Shown: positions 49,001 to 59,421 of the stretch, one piece after another
Layout: each line of letters opens with the position of its first letter
Numbering within the stretch: the stretch's first letter is position 1
Origin: Hyaloscypha bicolor E
Lineage: Eukaryota; Ascomycota; Leotiomycetes; Helotiales; Hyaloscyphaceae
Reading direction: 5' to 3'
Assembly: GCF_002865645.1 (NCBI RefSeq)
Contig: NW_020194620.1
Coordinates: 1,619,353-1,683,352 of the forward strand
DNA length: 64,000 bases
The notes under the pieces: model-generated
Told to the model about the DNA's origin: nothing
Seen by the model: the letters and a program-made list of their open reading frames with translations, nothing else
Database searches by the model: none
Position numbers and translations under genes: made by a program

Positions 49001-49705
49001 TGCGAGACCAATTGGAAAAGACGCTTTGTAGTTTCCAGAGCTATGACCATCAACATCCGCAGTTTCAAAATATTGTGTATCAGACAAACCTTTGTGCCAT
49101 ACTATGTCCGCTCAGCATCGACTTCACGCTTCCCGACCTCCTCATCTCAGCTTGTTCTGCGTCGAATACATTGGAAAACGACCTTGGGACCAAAACTGGG
49201 CTCCCCTGCGGTGAGCTTTGCGAATTGCCCCAATTGCTTCCACCAGTCTTCTGGGCCTCCAATTGACTCCGCTGGTAGAAGAGTTTCGCATCTGCTTGAC
49301 TCAATTGCTTCTCCGCAGCATAATCGTAATAGGCCGTCTTTCGTTGTATATCTCGAGGAAGCATTCCGTCCTGCATATCCGAGGGAGTGCTTGTCTGTGG
49401 CGTATCACCTGGTATTAATGCAGCTTCCGGAAGCATTGCTTCGTCTTTGTCTCGTCTTTCATCCCATGATTCCTCCGACCCAGCTTCCTCGTTATCGTAG
49501 TCGTGTCCACGAACTTCCTCTTCATCTTCTGAAAGGGCTTCAAAGTCTGATGGTCGCAAGGCTCCCAGCTTTGGCGAATTGACCTCCGAGTCTTGACCGC
49601 GGGGTTGGGTTGCTGATAGAGCTAGTTAGCTCCATATGTCTCTGCTGCATCAAGTCGTGAGGCTGAGGAAGTGTTCGGCTTTGTTTGCAACTTACCAGGA
49701 GTCAT
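46051..49705 (-). CDS. AMD1: AMP deaminase
   Basis: Exons 49705-49696 (only 10 coding bases), 49612-49090, 49040-47891, 47843-46723 and 46675-46051 give 1142 residues. The catalytic TIM barrel carries [19 protein letters not shown], with zinc-binding histidines near residue 500. Downstream come [25 protein letters not shown] and [10 protein letters not shown] near residue 845, which supplies the metal-binding aspartates. The enzyme converts AMP to IMP and ammonia in the purine nucleotide cycle and is usually controlled by ATP and GTP. The N-terminal 300 residues are acidic and disordered, as in yeast Amd1. The C-terminal 215 residues after the barrel are low complexity (Ser/Gln/Pro/Glu), with [12 protein letters not shown] and an acidic end. 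The start depends on a tiny first exon, MTP. Confidence 0.95.
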
Positions 49706-49989
49706 TTTTGACACGCGCAATGGGTAAAGGTATTGCTCAATACGGTAATGACGTCCTCTGTGTCAAGTAGTTGAGTCTCTACGGCATGAGCCTGGTCGTT
49801 GTCAAAAGAACGTCTTGTTGAGTTACTTCGCAGTTCTTGGAAATTTACAAGGCTGCCAGACTAAACTTTGGTCGGCCCGACTTGCCTCCTTCCACCTTCG
49901 CCTATTCCTGCTTCAATTGGACCACATTCACGGAGTTTCGAAGTCTCTATAATTCATCTTATTGACACGGTCTCTAGTTGAACTGATTT

Positions 49990-51504
49990 CTATCCTACTT
50001 TGCCATTGGTAACAATGGCTCTATATCTCGCCCTGCCGGAACTCTTGGATCCTTCTAACCCATACATTCCTCCAGCGAAAAAGACTATGAACGCCCCTAT
50101 CAAAGTCCCGGGTGCCAACCTATTTCCAAACAGCCAGATGCTCAACAAGAGACTGACTAGTTTTCGAACATTGAGCACAATGGTAACGGTGAGGGCTGAT
50201 GATGCAGAAGCAAGGAGATTCACGCCACGAATGCACGCATATTGCGTCAAAACATTCATGACGAGATATACCAGTTGGCTTGGGAGATGAATAGCCCCCA
50301 AACCCTTTTGAAGTTCCGCCGGTAGGTGGTTCATTGAATCATAAGCCGGCAGGCCCAGTGGTGGAGACGCAGCTAGCTTCAAAAATTGCTTATACATCGA
50401 AGGGATGAAAGGCGCGAAGAGCGGTAATGCGAGTAAATGAGAATAGAACAGGTTCTCTTTCCAGTGTGGTCCATATTCTCTGTACGTTTCCTCGGTATAT
50501 AAACCCATGATAGCTGACAGGACTTGCGCAAAGAATAATATGGCAAGTCCTGTGCTGAAGGATGGAAGTCCGTGGGCCTCTTCGACTTCTTTCTGTAGAA
50601 ATTGTTAGTCCTCACCCACGCACCATTGAGATGACCATACTTTTGCTTGCTGATCCGTCCAAGCTGCAATCACCACACCAATTGTTAAGAGCGTGACTGC
50701 AAAGACTTGTAACCTGGAGAATCTCTTTCCCCATAAATAACCCGCGGCAAGAGTTGTAATACTTCCCCCCGATCGAAGAATAATGTGTATGGGAACTGAA
50801 ATGTTGTAACTGAATGCATGGTTGTTCAGGACGTTAATTGTGAAGAACAGGAGGATATTGATCAGCCAGCGGCGGATGGGAACTTTGTTTGGTCTGAGGA
50901 AGTGGGGAGGTCGGTTCCGGTCGAATTGTGAGATATATCCAGTTGTTGCCACGAAGAGGAATTGGACGAAAGTCAAGAGAGTCCCTTAGAAGATCAGTAG
51001 CTGGACGGAGCATTGTCTTAGACCTTGACCATACCACTTTCCGGTTCAATCCTGAGTTTATAGTTAGCATTGTACTAAAAGTGTCCGGTAAATTGGTCGC
51101 ATACTTGACAATAGCTTCAAGCGCGAAGACCTGGTGTGTTCCGTAAGCTTCACTTCTAACTCCAAGCCGAATATTCCGCAGCAAGTACGACATTTACTCA
51201 CATTTGAGCAACATCCACCGAATATGAGCCCAAGCATAGCTCCAATAGCAAGCCATTGTGGAATAGTCTCGATAAAGATGCGGCCAGCTAGAGCCATCAT
51301 CCGCGAGGATGCTGGCCTGAGATCGTCTATTCCATACATTTCTGCCTTTTCCAACGAGGGCCTCGCATCAATGACCTTCGGGATTATGACATCGCCATCT
51401 GCGGCGGAGGCTTGGAGGTCTCGAAGTGTAGAGCGCCGACGGGTGGCTGTCATGGGGGTCGACGGTATGCTGTTGGAGGAATCAGCTCTGCGTTTTCGTG
51501 CCAT
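49990..51504 (-). CDS. UDP-GlcNAc-type nucleotide-sugar transporter (Yea4/SLC35B4-like)
   Basis: Exons 51504-51202, 51130-51105, 51051-51035, 50984-50641 and 50592-49990 give 430 residues. Two consecutive microexons (26 and 17 nt) restore FALEAIVK-IEPESG-TLLTFVQFLFV, which matches the conserved ALEA-IVK-PESG-TF region of Yea4. About ten membrane segments follow, including INVLNNHAFSYNISVPIH and the HIILRSGGS motif typical of this family. VNLLASASSALTVTIVLNVRKLVSL and LIGAFIVFFAGGMYG sit near the C-terminus. Yeast Yea4 moves UDP-GlcNAc across the ER membrane for chitin synthesis; relatives carry UDP-xylose. The N-terminal 65 residues are a cytosolic Ser/Arg-rich extension. An upstream in-frame ATG at 51579 would add 25 residues. 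Confidence 0.9.
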
Positions 51505-51902
51505 TTGGAGCGGTCTGCACAGCAGCGCGATGTGAGGCCGGCAGGACTTTTTTAGGAGAAAGGATTCGCGATCTGACACGTAGGTGAACAGAGGACAACA
51601 CGGCCCTCATGCGGACTGGCAATGCACTTACTTTAAGAGAGTGCGATATCACACTAAAGCAGGCATATAATGCCGGGTGAGGTAACTAGTGAGAGCAGCA
51701 GGCAAGAGCAATGGGCAGTGGTCGGGGTCGGAGGAGGGAGGGGAAGGATGCTGGTAATGATGGTAAAATTGATCATCCAGCATCACAGGGAGGAGCCCAA
51801 TTCGAGGAGGGGGCCACACCCTGGCACGCTGATCAAGTTGTTCCGTCCGTAGAGCACAGTGCAGAGTGCAGCAATGCAAAAAGCCTGCGGTGCTAAAGTT
51901 GT

Positions 51903-51954
51903 GCTTGGGCTTGGGCTTGGGCTTGGGCTTGTGCTTGTGCTTATGCCTATGCCT
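51903..51954. repeat. Degenerating hexamer tandem repeat
   Basis: Four GCTTGG units are followed by two GCTTGT, then GCTTAT, GCCTAT and a partial GCCT. The stepwise decay along the array looks like replication slippage followed by point changes. Confidence 0.85.
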
Positions 51955-52312
51955 GCCAGTGTTTCCTTAGGGCGAGGGGCGCACTTCGGCAGTAAATGAC
52001 ACGCAGCCGGCACGGAAGCGTTCGCGCGTGCCTGAATCCGCGAAGCCACAACCAGGGCAAATCTCCGCATGTGGGCCGGTTATGCTTAAATAATTCTATT
52101 CGTGGGTTGAAGCAGCAGCACTCGAAAGGGGGCTGGTTGCATGCACAATCTTGAGAGCCTGAGATCAGAAAAAATCAGGGGCAATCTGTACAATAGATAA
52201 ATATGCTGTGGGCATTTACAAGTCCAGCCCAGCATGACGCGTACGGAGCACATTGAAAAATCAATAAGAGTATTGGCCATCTTGGGTCAAGTCGACATCC
52301 ATGCTTCACTTG

Positions 52313-52338
52313 GCGTGAGCCTCTCGCGTGAGCCTCTC
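52313..52338. repeat. 13-bp perfect tandem duplication
   Basis: GCGTGAGCCTCTC occurs twice head to tail. It is a small duplication with no known role. Confidence 0.85.
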
Positions 52339-52870
52339 GCTCAAATAGGCGGGACCTGGCCTTGTTTTATTCTGAACACTCCACCCCTTCGCTAATAAGG
52401 AGAAACTGGATTCCAGCTGAGGCATTCGGAAACGACAACGGATCTTCACTATCAGAAGCCACCTCTCAGTCATGGACTACTACTGGAAGCTCTTGCATTA
52501 TTTATCTGCGAGTTGACTATTCTACCTGATTGCTGAAAAGCTTGCCGAAGTGTTAAACTTTGCAAACTTGGCATCCCTTGGAAAAGCTTCGAAGGACGCT
52601 CAGCAAACTACTGAACAAACAAGCCCCTGGGCAGCCGGAACGACTATTTGCGGCTTCATAGTCCATGCCAGCCACCGCCCCATCAATATTTGTCTTTGTG
52701 GTATCTTCTTTACCATCAACGAGGTTGTATTCGTTCCTCGTGACTAGCGGATTCTGGAGTAGGGGCGAAATTCGGAATCCATATGGGGACAAAGGATTAG
52801 GGAATGCTAGCCACGTACTGAAACGCCGATAGAATTTGACCAAGAGATACCTTCCGCGCAGCACCAATGT

Positions 52871-54766
52871 CTACAACGCTGAGAAGACAAAAAGCTATCC
52901 GGGGGTCAGTAATGTTCAGGAGAGCTTGGCCTTCACACTCACGTTGTTCGTCGCCGCAATAGCAATGCTGTCTTCAAATGGATGCCAGCTCATATGCAGA
53001 ATCTTCTTGTTGAAATCGATCTGGTCCGCATCGGTCTCTTTTCTCATTCTACCACCCTGACCACTCGCTCCAGCTGCGGGGCTACCAGCTCTTGAGCCAC
53101 CCTTCTTGCCTCCGTTCGTGGCTGTCGGGCTGGTGGACGAGTTAATAGGCGTTGGCACACCCACCTTCTTAGCCTTGAATGCCGATTTGTCCGCTTGCAA
53201 CACAACTTCCACTTCCTTATCCGGGTCAGAGGGGTAGATCATGAAGTTGTTGTTATAGCTCCCAGTCATAACATTCTTGGCATCACCTGAAAAGACCACC
53301 TCGAATTTGTCAAAGATGCTGTCGTTCTCGTAAGTGTCGCAAAGCCGGGGCCTAAGGTGCTCATGAATAGGGATTGTCTTTACAGGCTGCCTCTCCATGT
53401 TTACGTCCCAGATTTTAACAGTGAGATAATCACGTGACAATATATATCTCCCGTCGTGTGAGAATCGAACATCGGAGATGGAGGAAATGATTTCTGAGAA
53501 GAAGGAACGAGCGGAGGGATCTTCCTCTTGTTCGAATTCTGTATAAAATATGTTAGCGAAGACCGTTCCAGGAACTAGGCTGCGATGCTGCGATGCTGCG
53601 ATGACTTACGTTTTGCATGTTGATCACACAGAGCGCTCTCTCTCATATCTGCAAGCTTGATTGTGCCCTTTGAGCTTGCGTACATGAACCAATTGCAGCT
53701 CTGTGGGTGAAACTCTGCAGCTGTAATGACCTCTGTCAATTCCTCCATGTTAGCAGGTTTGATATCAACAATGTTGAAACTCTGGTCTTGAATATTCAAG
53801 TTCCAGAGGTTTATTCGCAAATCGTCACTGCTAATGAACGTCTCCCCGTCACTGTTCACCGAGATGCTGTTGATGTGATAGGCATGGGCATTGGCGTATG
53901 TTCGACGTGGTACTGCTGCCACAACAGTGTCATGGTGCGTAAGGCGGGGTAGTTTGAGATCGTGAGAGCTGGTGAAATGGACATTGGAGATAGGTCTGAC
54001 GCCACCTCCTCCTGCAACACTTCCTGGAGTCAAATCGTGTGAAAGATTGTTCTCCGCCACAACCTTTAGGGACTTCTCGAAGACCTTCCATAACTTGATC
54101 GTCTTGTCGTTCGTTGAAAGGAGGTAGTGAGAAGCATTCTGCCTCCGGCACCACTTTATCTTATTGATCTTCTCTTCTATTTCAAGGGATTTGAGGTAGT
54201 CGAATTCGGGTTCGTGAGATTGGAATTCGGTGTGAAACTTATACTCGCATGTTTTTTTCTGCAGAATGTCAGTAATTTTCCGGAAAGATTCCTCGACCTT
54301 GTCAGAATATGGCTTTGGCATACGGTCTCGTTCCTCTCAAACAACACAACTCTCCCTCCTTTGTCACCAGTTGCCAGATAGTTGCCTGTGTGGTCGAACT
54401 CGACGGTCGAGATAATGTCGGCTGGGGAGGGTGGTATGTTAGCATAAGGCTGAACCACATAAATGAACACGAAGGGCAGACGAGGCCGGACTGTGTAATT
54501 CGTATGGGTAGCTTCGATCTAAAGCCAGAATCACTAACCTTCTGTAATGTCCTCTACATCACCCTTATCACCAAAGCATCTGATGCAGAAGTTAGCAATG
54601 GATACTCCTGCAGGACGCGCCCCAATAAATCGAGAGCCTCCAGTATAAGGACATCTGAAGAGCGATGTCCCAAGACAAGCAGCCGACAGGACAGGACTTC
54701 AGCAGGTAAGATAGGTACTGACTGTGTGAACTTCCAAGTTGGAGAGTTCGGTTCCCCTTCTACCAT
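52871..54766 (-). CDS. CDC55: PP2A regulatory B subunit (B55/Cdc55)
   Basis: Exons 54766-54723, 54579-54539, 54421-54324, 54258-53610, 53538-52943 and 52894-52871 give 483 residues. The start [21 protein letters not shown] and [15 protein letters not shown] are B55 hallmarks, split by three introns. WD-type repeats follow, with [49 protein letters not shown] and [14 protein letters not shown]. The last exon is only 24 nt and supplies LFVFSAL, the conserved B55 end. B55 directs PP2A to mitotic and cell-cycle substrates. A Ser/Gly/Ala/Lys insertion (about residues 395-445) sits before the final WD blade, as in other filamentous fungi. Intron 4 contains three TGCGATGC repeats. Confidence 0.95.
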
Positions 54767-55927
54767 CTTTTACAACCCTTGTGGACGAGAGTGTCTCCTC
54801 GCCAACAGGTATATGATCAGAAAGCCGGTGCTTGTAGAAGAAGCTATCTGTAGGCTCGATCGCGTCGAAATGTCTTCCAGATCTCCGGAGCTGACTGACG
54901 CACGAAAGGCTGAGGGTAAACCTGAGATCAGCAAGGGTATGTTCCCGAAACAGGATCTAGAAGTGACGGTGTGCGCCCGAGGTGGGACAAGAAGGTCGTT
55001 AGACGTGATCGGCAGGTGGACAAGAGCTGCAATAGTGAAGTCCAGACTCGGATCTGGCGTTGTTGTGATGCGGCGATGGGAATTTGTTGCTCAGGGCGGA
55101 TTTAGGTGAACGGTCGTGGGGTTTGATGGTCCGCTTGGCAGGAGTGACGAGGACGAGCAGTTCGCCTCTCTAACTGGGTGTGGATTACAAACAGACGAGC
55201 CTCCCAGATCGAACAAGACTTTGAGTTTCTCAACCTCGAAGTGAATCGTCCTTACCTTAAATTTTTGCAGAACAAAGGACAAAACTTCCCTATTTTATCA
55301 TGCGCAATCCTCGACTCCTCCTATCAACACCTGTTGGTCGATGTGCTAGGCGGGAAGGTCACGGATACAGCAAGGAGTTCCCGCTCCTCAACATAACACC
55401 CCTCCCCAAAGTTGTAGGTACACAAATCAATATATTTTATTCTAGGCAGTTAAATCGGGCAAGACGTTCAGCTCGAGTCGACCAAACCGTGCCACCGAGG
55501 TTGATTAAATTCCAACGAATTCCAAATATTTGAAACTTCCCAGAGCTGGGGCATATCATTTTGGATTACACGTGTTTTTGGGCTTCCTCTAAGAGATGGC
55601 CTTCTCTCCTTTTAGTTCTATGTGTTGTGGGCTTTATCTGATTTTCTTATTCGTTTCGTTGTCCACTTCCCCACATCGGTCAACTCTTTCAACAGCCACC
55701 ACACTCAAAAAATTCGAGGATTTTTAATTACAGTTTTAGGGAAATTCCATTCCAAAAGCAAAGATGAGTAATTGTACAGTTGACATTTGCCCCATCAATT
55801 ACCCGTCACGTGTTGGTGTTGGCACGGGCATGTGCAAATGCAACCATTGTTCCAGCCAAAATTGGGTCATCCGACTTTACGTTCGACAACCTCCCAGCCA
55901 TGAGATTTTCAACCCCAACGGATCAGC
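54767..55927. promoter_or_regulatory. Divergent promoter, PP2A B subunit / unknown protein
   Basis: 1.16 kb between divergent starts. It has room for long 5' leaders. A CACGTG lies near 55807. No gene was supported: the long plus-strand frame across 54309-55109 lies partly over PP2A exons and lacks domain content. Confidence 0.45.
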
Positions 55928-56887
55928 ATGAGCGACGGCAATGGCAATGGAAAAGGCAAAAGCCGTGCCCCTCCTCAAGAAGCAGAGGAGGCACCTTCTT
56001 CAAATGAGCCTTCAAACTCACAATCTCTGTCCTCACGAATCACAGCCTCGGCAACAGGGCTGACACGAAGCGCCTTCACAGCACCGACCGCGAACGAGCT
56101 CAGAAATCAGGCCACAACAGCTCTTACTAATTCTGGCAAAGGACAGTCCATTGGCAGTAATAGTAATGGCGGCTCTGCTTGGGCTGAAAGTTCAAAGACA
56201 GCCCAGCAAGCAATTCATGGTCAAGCAAGTGGCGTTGGATCAGCTGGTCTGAGAACTGGACATCATGAACAGCATATCCAGCAATCGGAAAATGAATTTT
56301 CTTCATTTTTGGATGCTATCGATTCTTTTACGCCTTCTGAGAATCTTGGTGCCGCTCCAGGTAGAGGATTAGAGGATGTCTTGGAAGAGGATGCCTGGGA
56401 GAGGTCTCAATCTTCTCATCTACACAATTGGAGGGCGCCAGAGAGAACGGTGGCTGAACAAGAAGCTCGAGATGGAGAGGAGGTTCTAGCCATCTTGTCA
56501 TCTCCAGCGGGGTTAGAACAACTCGAAGCCCCACTCGAGGACCAGGATGACGATTGGGGACTTTCTCAAGAGCAACTCATGCAAATTCGAGCAATGGCGA
56601 GGGAGATTTTTCATCCAGCGGAACCACATGCCAGCGTTGCAACAGATCACCCTCTAAATTTGAGACCCAGTTTTGAAGGGGAGACGATGGAAGCTAGGGA
56701 GCACTGGAGAGAACAATGGGAGGGTGTGTTGACCAGATATACGGATGAGGTTTGGGGAGGACTGCTACCGCTTGTCAAGCAGGCGAGACAAGAGATAGAG
56801 GAAATGGGGAGTGAAGGGTCTGTGAAGGAGAAACCGACAGCACTGAGGAGACTGGAATCTATCTTGGGCCATCTTCAGAAACGATAA
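55928..56887 (+). CDS. Unrecognised intronless protein, 319 aa
   Basis: A single exon from MSDGNGNGKGKSRA to GHLQKR. Residues 1-130 are disordered (Ser/Asn/Gln/Gly). The conserved-looking part starts with NEFSSFLDAIDSF and runs through EEVLAILSSPAGLEQLEA, WGLSQEQLMQIRAMAREIF, EHWREQWEGVLTRYTDEVWG and ALRRLESILGHL, all likely helical and rich in acidic residues and tryptophan. No signal peptide, membrane segment or catalytic motif was seen. I do not recognise the family. It is a real gene by codon use and length. The N-terminal ATG has an earlier in-frame neighbour region without ATG, so the start is likely right. Confidence 0.75.
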   Translation: MSDGNGNGKGKSRAPPQEAEEAPSSNEPSNSQSLSSRITASATGLTRSAFTAPTANELRNQATTALTNSGKGQSIGSNSNGGSAWAESSKTAQQAIHGQASGVGSAGLRTGHHEQHIQQSENEFSSFLDAIDSFTPSENLGAAPGRGLEDVLEEDAWERSQSSHLHNWRAPERTVAEQEARDGEEVLAILSSPAGLEQLEAPLEDQDDDWGLSQEQLMQIRAMAREIFHPAEPHASVATDHPLNLRPSFEGETMEAREHWREQWEGVLTRYTDEVWGGLLPLVKQARQEIEEMGSEGSVKEKPTALRRLESILGHLQKR

Positions 56888-56991
56888 GTCTTGTTATTTC
56901 TACGGATATAACTCAATCAAGTCTTAACATCGCTCTGCGTGACAGCCGAGCAGCTGAGAAGTAGATCAATTTCCCAAGGTTTCAAAGTTGT

Positions 56992-57985
56992 TCACTGCTT
57001 TCTGTTCTTCTCAATGAAGTAATTCGCACCAATGACTTGGAGGCCTTCCATTTTAGCCCAATCACGAACTCCATGTCTCTCCTTTCCCGTACCCCAATGC
57101 TGTCGGATTTCCGGAGCTGTCAGATTACTGCTGTCTCCTTCTAAGAGAAGGAAAACATATCGGTGATATTGTTGTCTCTAGGAGACTCTGGAATCTGCTC
57201 CTTTCTTTGTAGTTTGGAGACCTGCATATCTTTAATGTGATAGGCTCCTTGTTCTGCAGGTGTATTTAACAGGAGCTCTTGCCTCTGAGAGCTTCTCTTC
57301 CTTAAGTCAATGAAGCACCTTTCTCAGAGTTCTTCTGATATCCGGTCTCTGTAGGCGGGCTAGGAGGCTTGTCTGAAATTGATGTTACTAGATGCGGAGG
57401 AACATTTAAAGGAAATGCTTACATTTGACGAGTTCTTTTGCGTCTGCACTATCTCCTAAGTTGTTTTCGAAACCATCCTGACTCGAGGTTGGAATTATGG
57501 CAATCCAATGGCACATCTCAGACCATTTCGGATCCTCTCTTGAGGGCGCATCAGGATCTGTCAAAGCAATCGTGAGACCCGGAGTGCTCTTGATATGTGG
57601 GCAATAGATCTTCACTGATGGCTTCTCCTTGGTCGTTGACTCCTTGAAGACATTGCCCAAAGCCACAGCTCTTTCTTTCTTTCCATAGTACGGAGCTACT
57701 AAACATTTGACTTCGAAGTCATCTATCACTTCATCGATAATGCTCGCGCGTTTCAATCTTCAGCGATGTTAGTTGGAAAATGCTTTCGATGTTCGACGTA
57801 GGAAAGGAACATTGAACAGGAAAAAAAGGGTTAGAAACCACGGGGTATACCCACGCTTTTCTGACCGTGTCAAAAACACTCTGGCTTTGCCCGATAAGCT
57901 TTTGATGCTCAGGGGACGTGAGACTGGCGCGGAGGCGTGCTGCTCCTATGATAAGAAGGAGAATTTTTAGGAAGTTAACGCGCAT
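56992..57985 (-). pseudogene. Secreted PEBP-family protein gene interrupted by insertion
   Basis: Exons 57985-57855, 57757-57423 and 57372-57302 give 178 residues as read. MRVNFLKILLLIIGAARLRAS is a signal peptide, and the PEBP core motif LTIALTDPDAPSREDPKWSE with CHWIAI is intact. The frame then ends shortly after YKPPSPPTETGY. The missing PEBP C-terminus lies just beyond: HRYVFLLLEGDSSNLTAPE, RQHWGTGKERHGVRDWAKME and GLQVIGANYFIEKN, ending at 56992. A 172-bp stretch with stops separates the halves, bounded by direct copies of ATATCA (minus strand). No GT-AG pair joins them in frame. PEBPs bind phospholipids or inhibit carboxypeptidase Y. A truncated protein could still be made. Confidence 0.8.
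57164..57341. mobile_element. Small insertion in PEBP gene flanked by 6-bp direct repeats
   Basis: TGATAT (plus strand) occurs at 57164-57169 and 57336-57341, with 166 bp between. Removing one copy plus the intervening DNA restores an uninterrupted PEBP reading frame (GGA TAT CAC CGA). That is the pattern of an insertion with target-site duplication. Inside is an inverted repeat (CTCTGAGAGCTTC at 57283-57295 with GAAGC and TCTCAGAG at 57312-57329). No strong terminal inverted repeats were seen, so the element type is unknown. Confidence 0.55.
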
Positions 57986-59421
57986 TCTGAGAAGATGGAA
58001 TGTTCAGGTCACAGATACTTAGTGAGCGAAATACCTCAGGTTCAATTCTTGCAATGTTGAAAGATTAGCATCTGTGATGTCGCGTGCGTGGACCCCGCAT
58101 CGACGTTGGTGGTGATAAAACTCAGAGGGACGTCATCGAAATTGCCTGAGAAGTCTGGCCGGCGTTAGAGAATTCTGAAAGCCGTCCAAAGAGAAATTTC
58201 CCTTGGTTTTCGCAAACTTCGTGAACTTATGAAAATGGTCTCCATTTTCAGTTCCGGACCTCAAGCCTCCTTCGCAAAGACCAATGACTTCGAATACTTG
58301 AGGGTGGCTCGAGGTGGACAAAAAAGCGGCACCGATTACCAAGGCCCCAAGTCAAAGCCGTAGATTTGGCTGGACTTTAGAGAGGCACGAATCGTATCCT
58401 TCTTGATTTCCGAGATAGTCGAGGAGGGATGCTTTGATTCTACTTGCAAGTCGAGGGAACATACTAATTAACATAAGACATCGAGAGTTTAGTACTGCTT
58501 TTTCAGTCCACCGCGAGGTTAATCCGCTAAAAGTTACCCAAGCTCGAAACGTGAGAAAGAAAATTCGATCGAGAAGTTTCCTGACGTCGAAATCATGCTA
58601 GAAAACTGTGCAACAGATGCAGCCAGTGGCAGCCAGCCGATTTTTGGACTTCTCGTTGTGGACTCCATCTGATAGAAATGAGTGCGTGACAGATGGTATC
58701 TCTGATTACAAGCCTGAGATTGGGCAACGCGCAGTTGAATGTCCTCAAGCTTGTCCATCCTCTGGCTGTGAGATTTGGAAGTTGAGAACTACTACTTTCT
58801 TAAGAGCCCGGTATCTTGTGATCGATAGGTTCAGTTACCAACAAAATGACACAGTTGCGAACGGGCGAGAACGATGTAGAAGTGTCCTGGTGACTATTTT
58901 CAAAATAGATGCAAGGATTTCCCACGCACTCATCCCCGCCGTCACATGAATCGACACGACTAACAGAGAGAGAAGGAACTTCACTGGAAGCTCACGCGCA
59001 TTTCAACTTGACTCGTCTTTGGTAGAACCTTGGTCCTTCGGAAGTGAAAGAACACTTGAACCATCGAGCATTTCGAGGATGTCAACAATTCGGTGTGTTG
59101 CCATAAGACGCAAGAGATAAGTTTATTGGAGCTGTGGCTGAACTAGTGGCGGTGCAGGCGAGAACAAGACGCATAAGGTTTAATCTTCAAGAGCCTTGGA
59201 AAACACCGAGCATTTTATCAACAAGAGCCACAACAACAAGTCTTGCTGGGTAGTGCGACCTGGAACCCCCTGAAGAGCCCCCTCGAGCGGCATATTCACG
59301 CGCCAGCATCGTTCCTGTTCGGTCAGAGAGAACACACGTCTGCGAACTCGTTCGACGCGACGCAACAAAGTCCTGAGCCCGTTTCCCTCCTGGACGTTTT
59401 CGCCTCCTCTCCATCAGCAAC
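57986..59421. other. 1.4-kb intergenic region
   Basis: It lies between the PEBP start and Dnm1 and must hold both promoters. Several frames of 60-110 codons have no recognisable content. No repeats of note were seen. Confidence 0.5.

Larger units (their letters stand above)
51505..52870. other. 1.37-kb intergenic region with small tandem repeats
   Basis: No supportable gene. It holds the GCTTGG-type hexamer array (51903-51954) and a 13-bp tandem duplication (52313-52338). The rest presumably carries the transporter promoter and the 3' end of the PP2A gene. Confidence 0.5.

Noticed and set aside
48512..49582. 356-codon open frame on the plus strand
   Set aside because: Antisense to AMP deaminase exons 2-3, which carry clear conserved protein; the frame is a chance by-product.
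54309..55109. 266-codon open frame on the plus strand
   Set aside because: It lies antisense to PP2A exons 1-3 and the promoter, shows no domain, and its sequence is explained by the minus-strand gene and noncoding DNA.
57170..57335. PEBP insert as an ordinary intron
   Set aside because: The only GT after the conserved segment is phase 1, while acceptors beyond the last in-frame stop need phase 0 or 2; flanking ATATCA copies fit insertion better.
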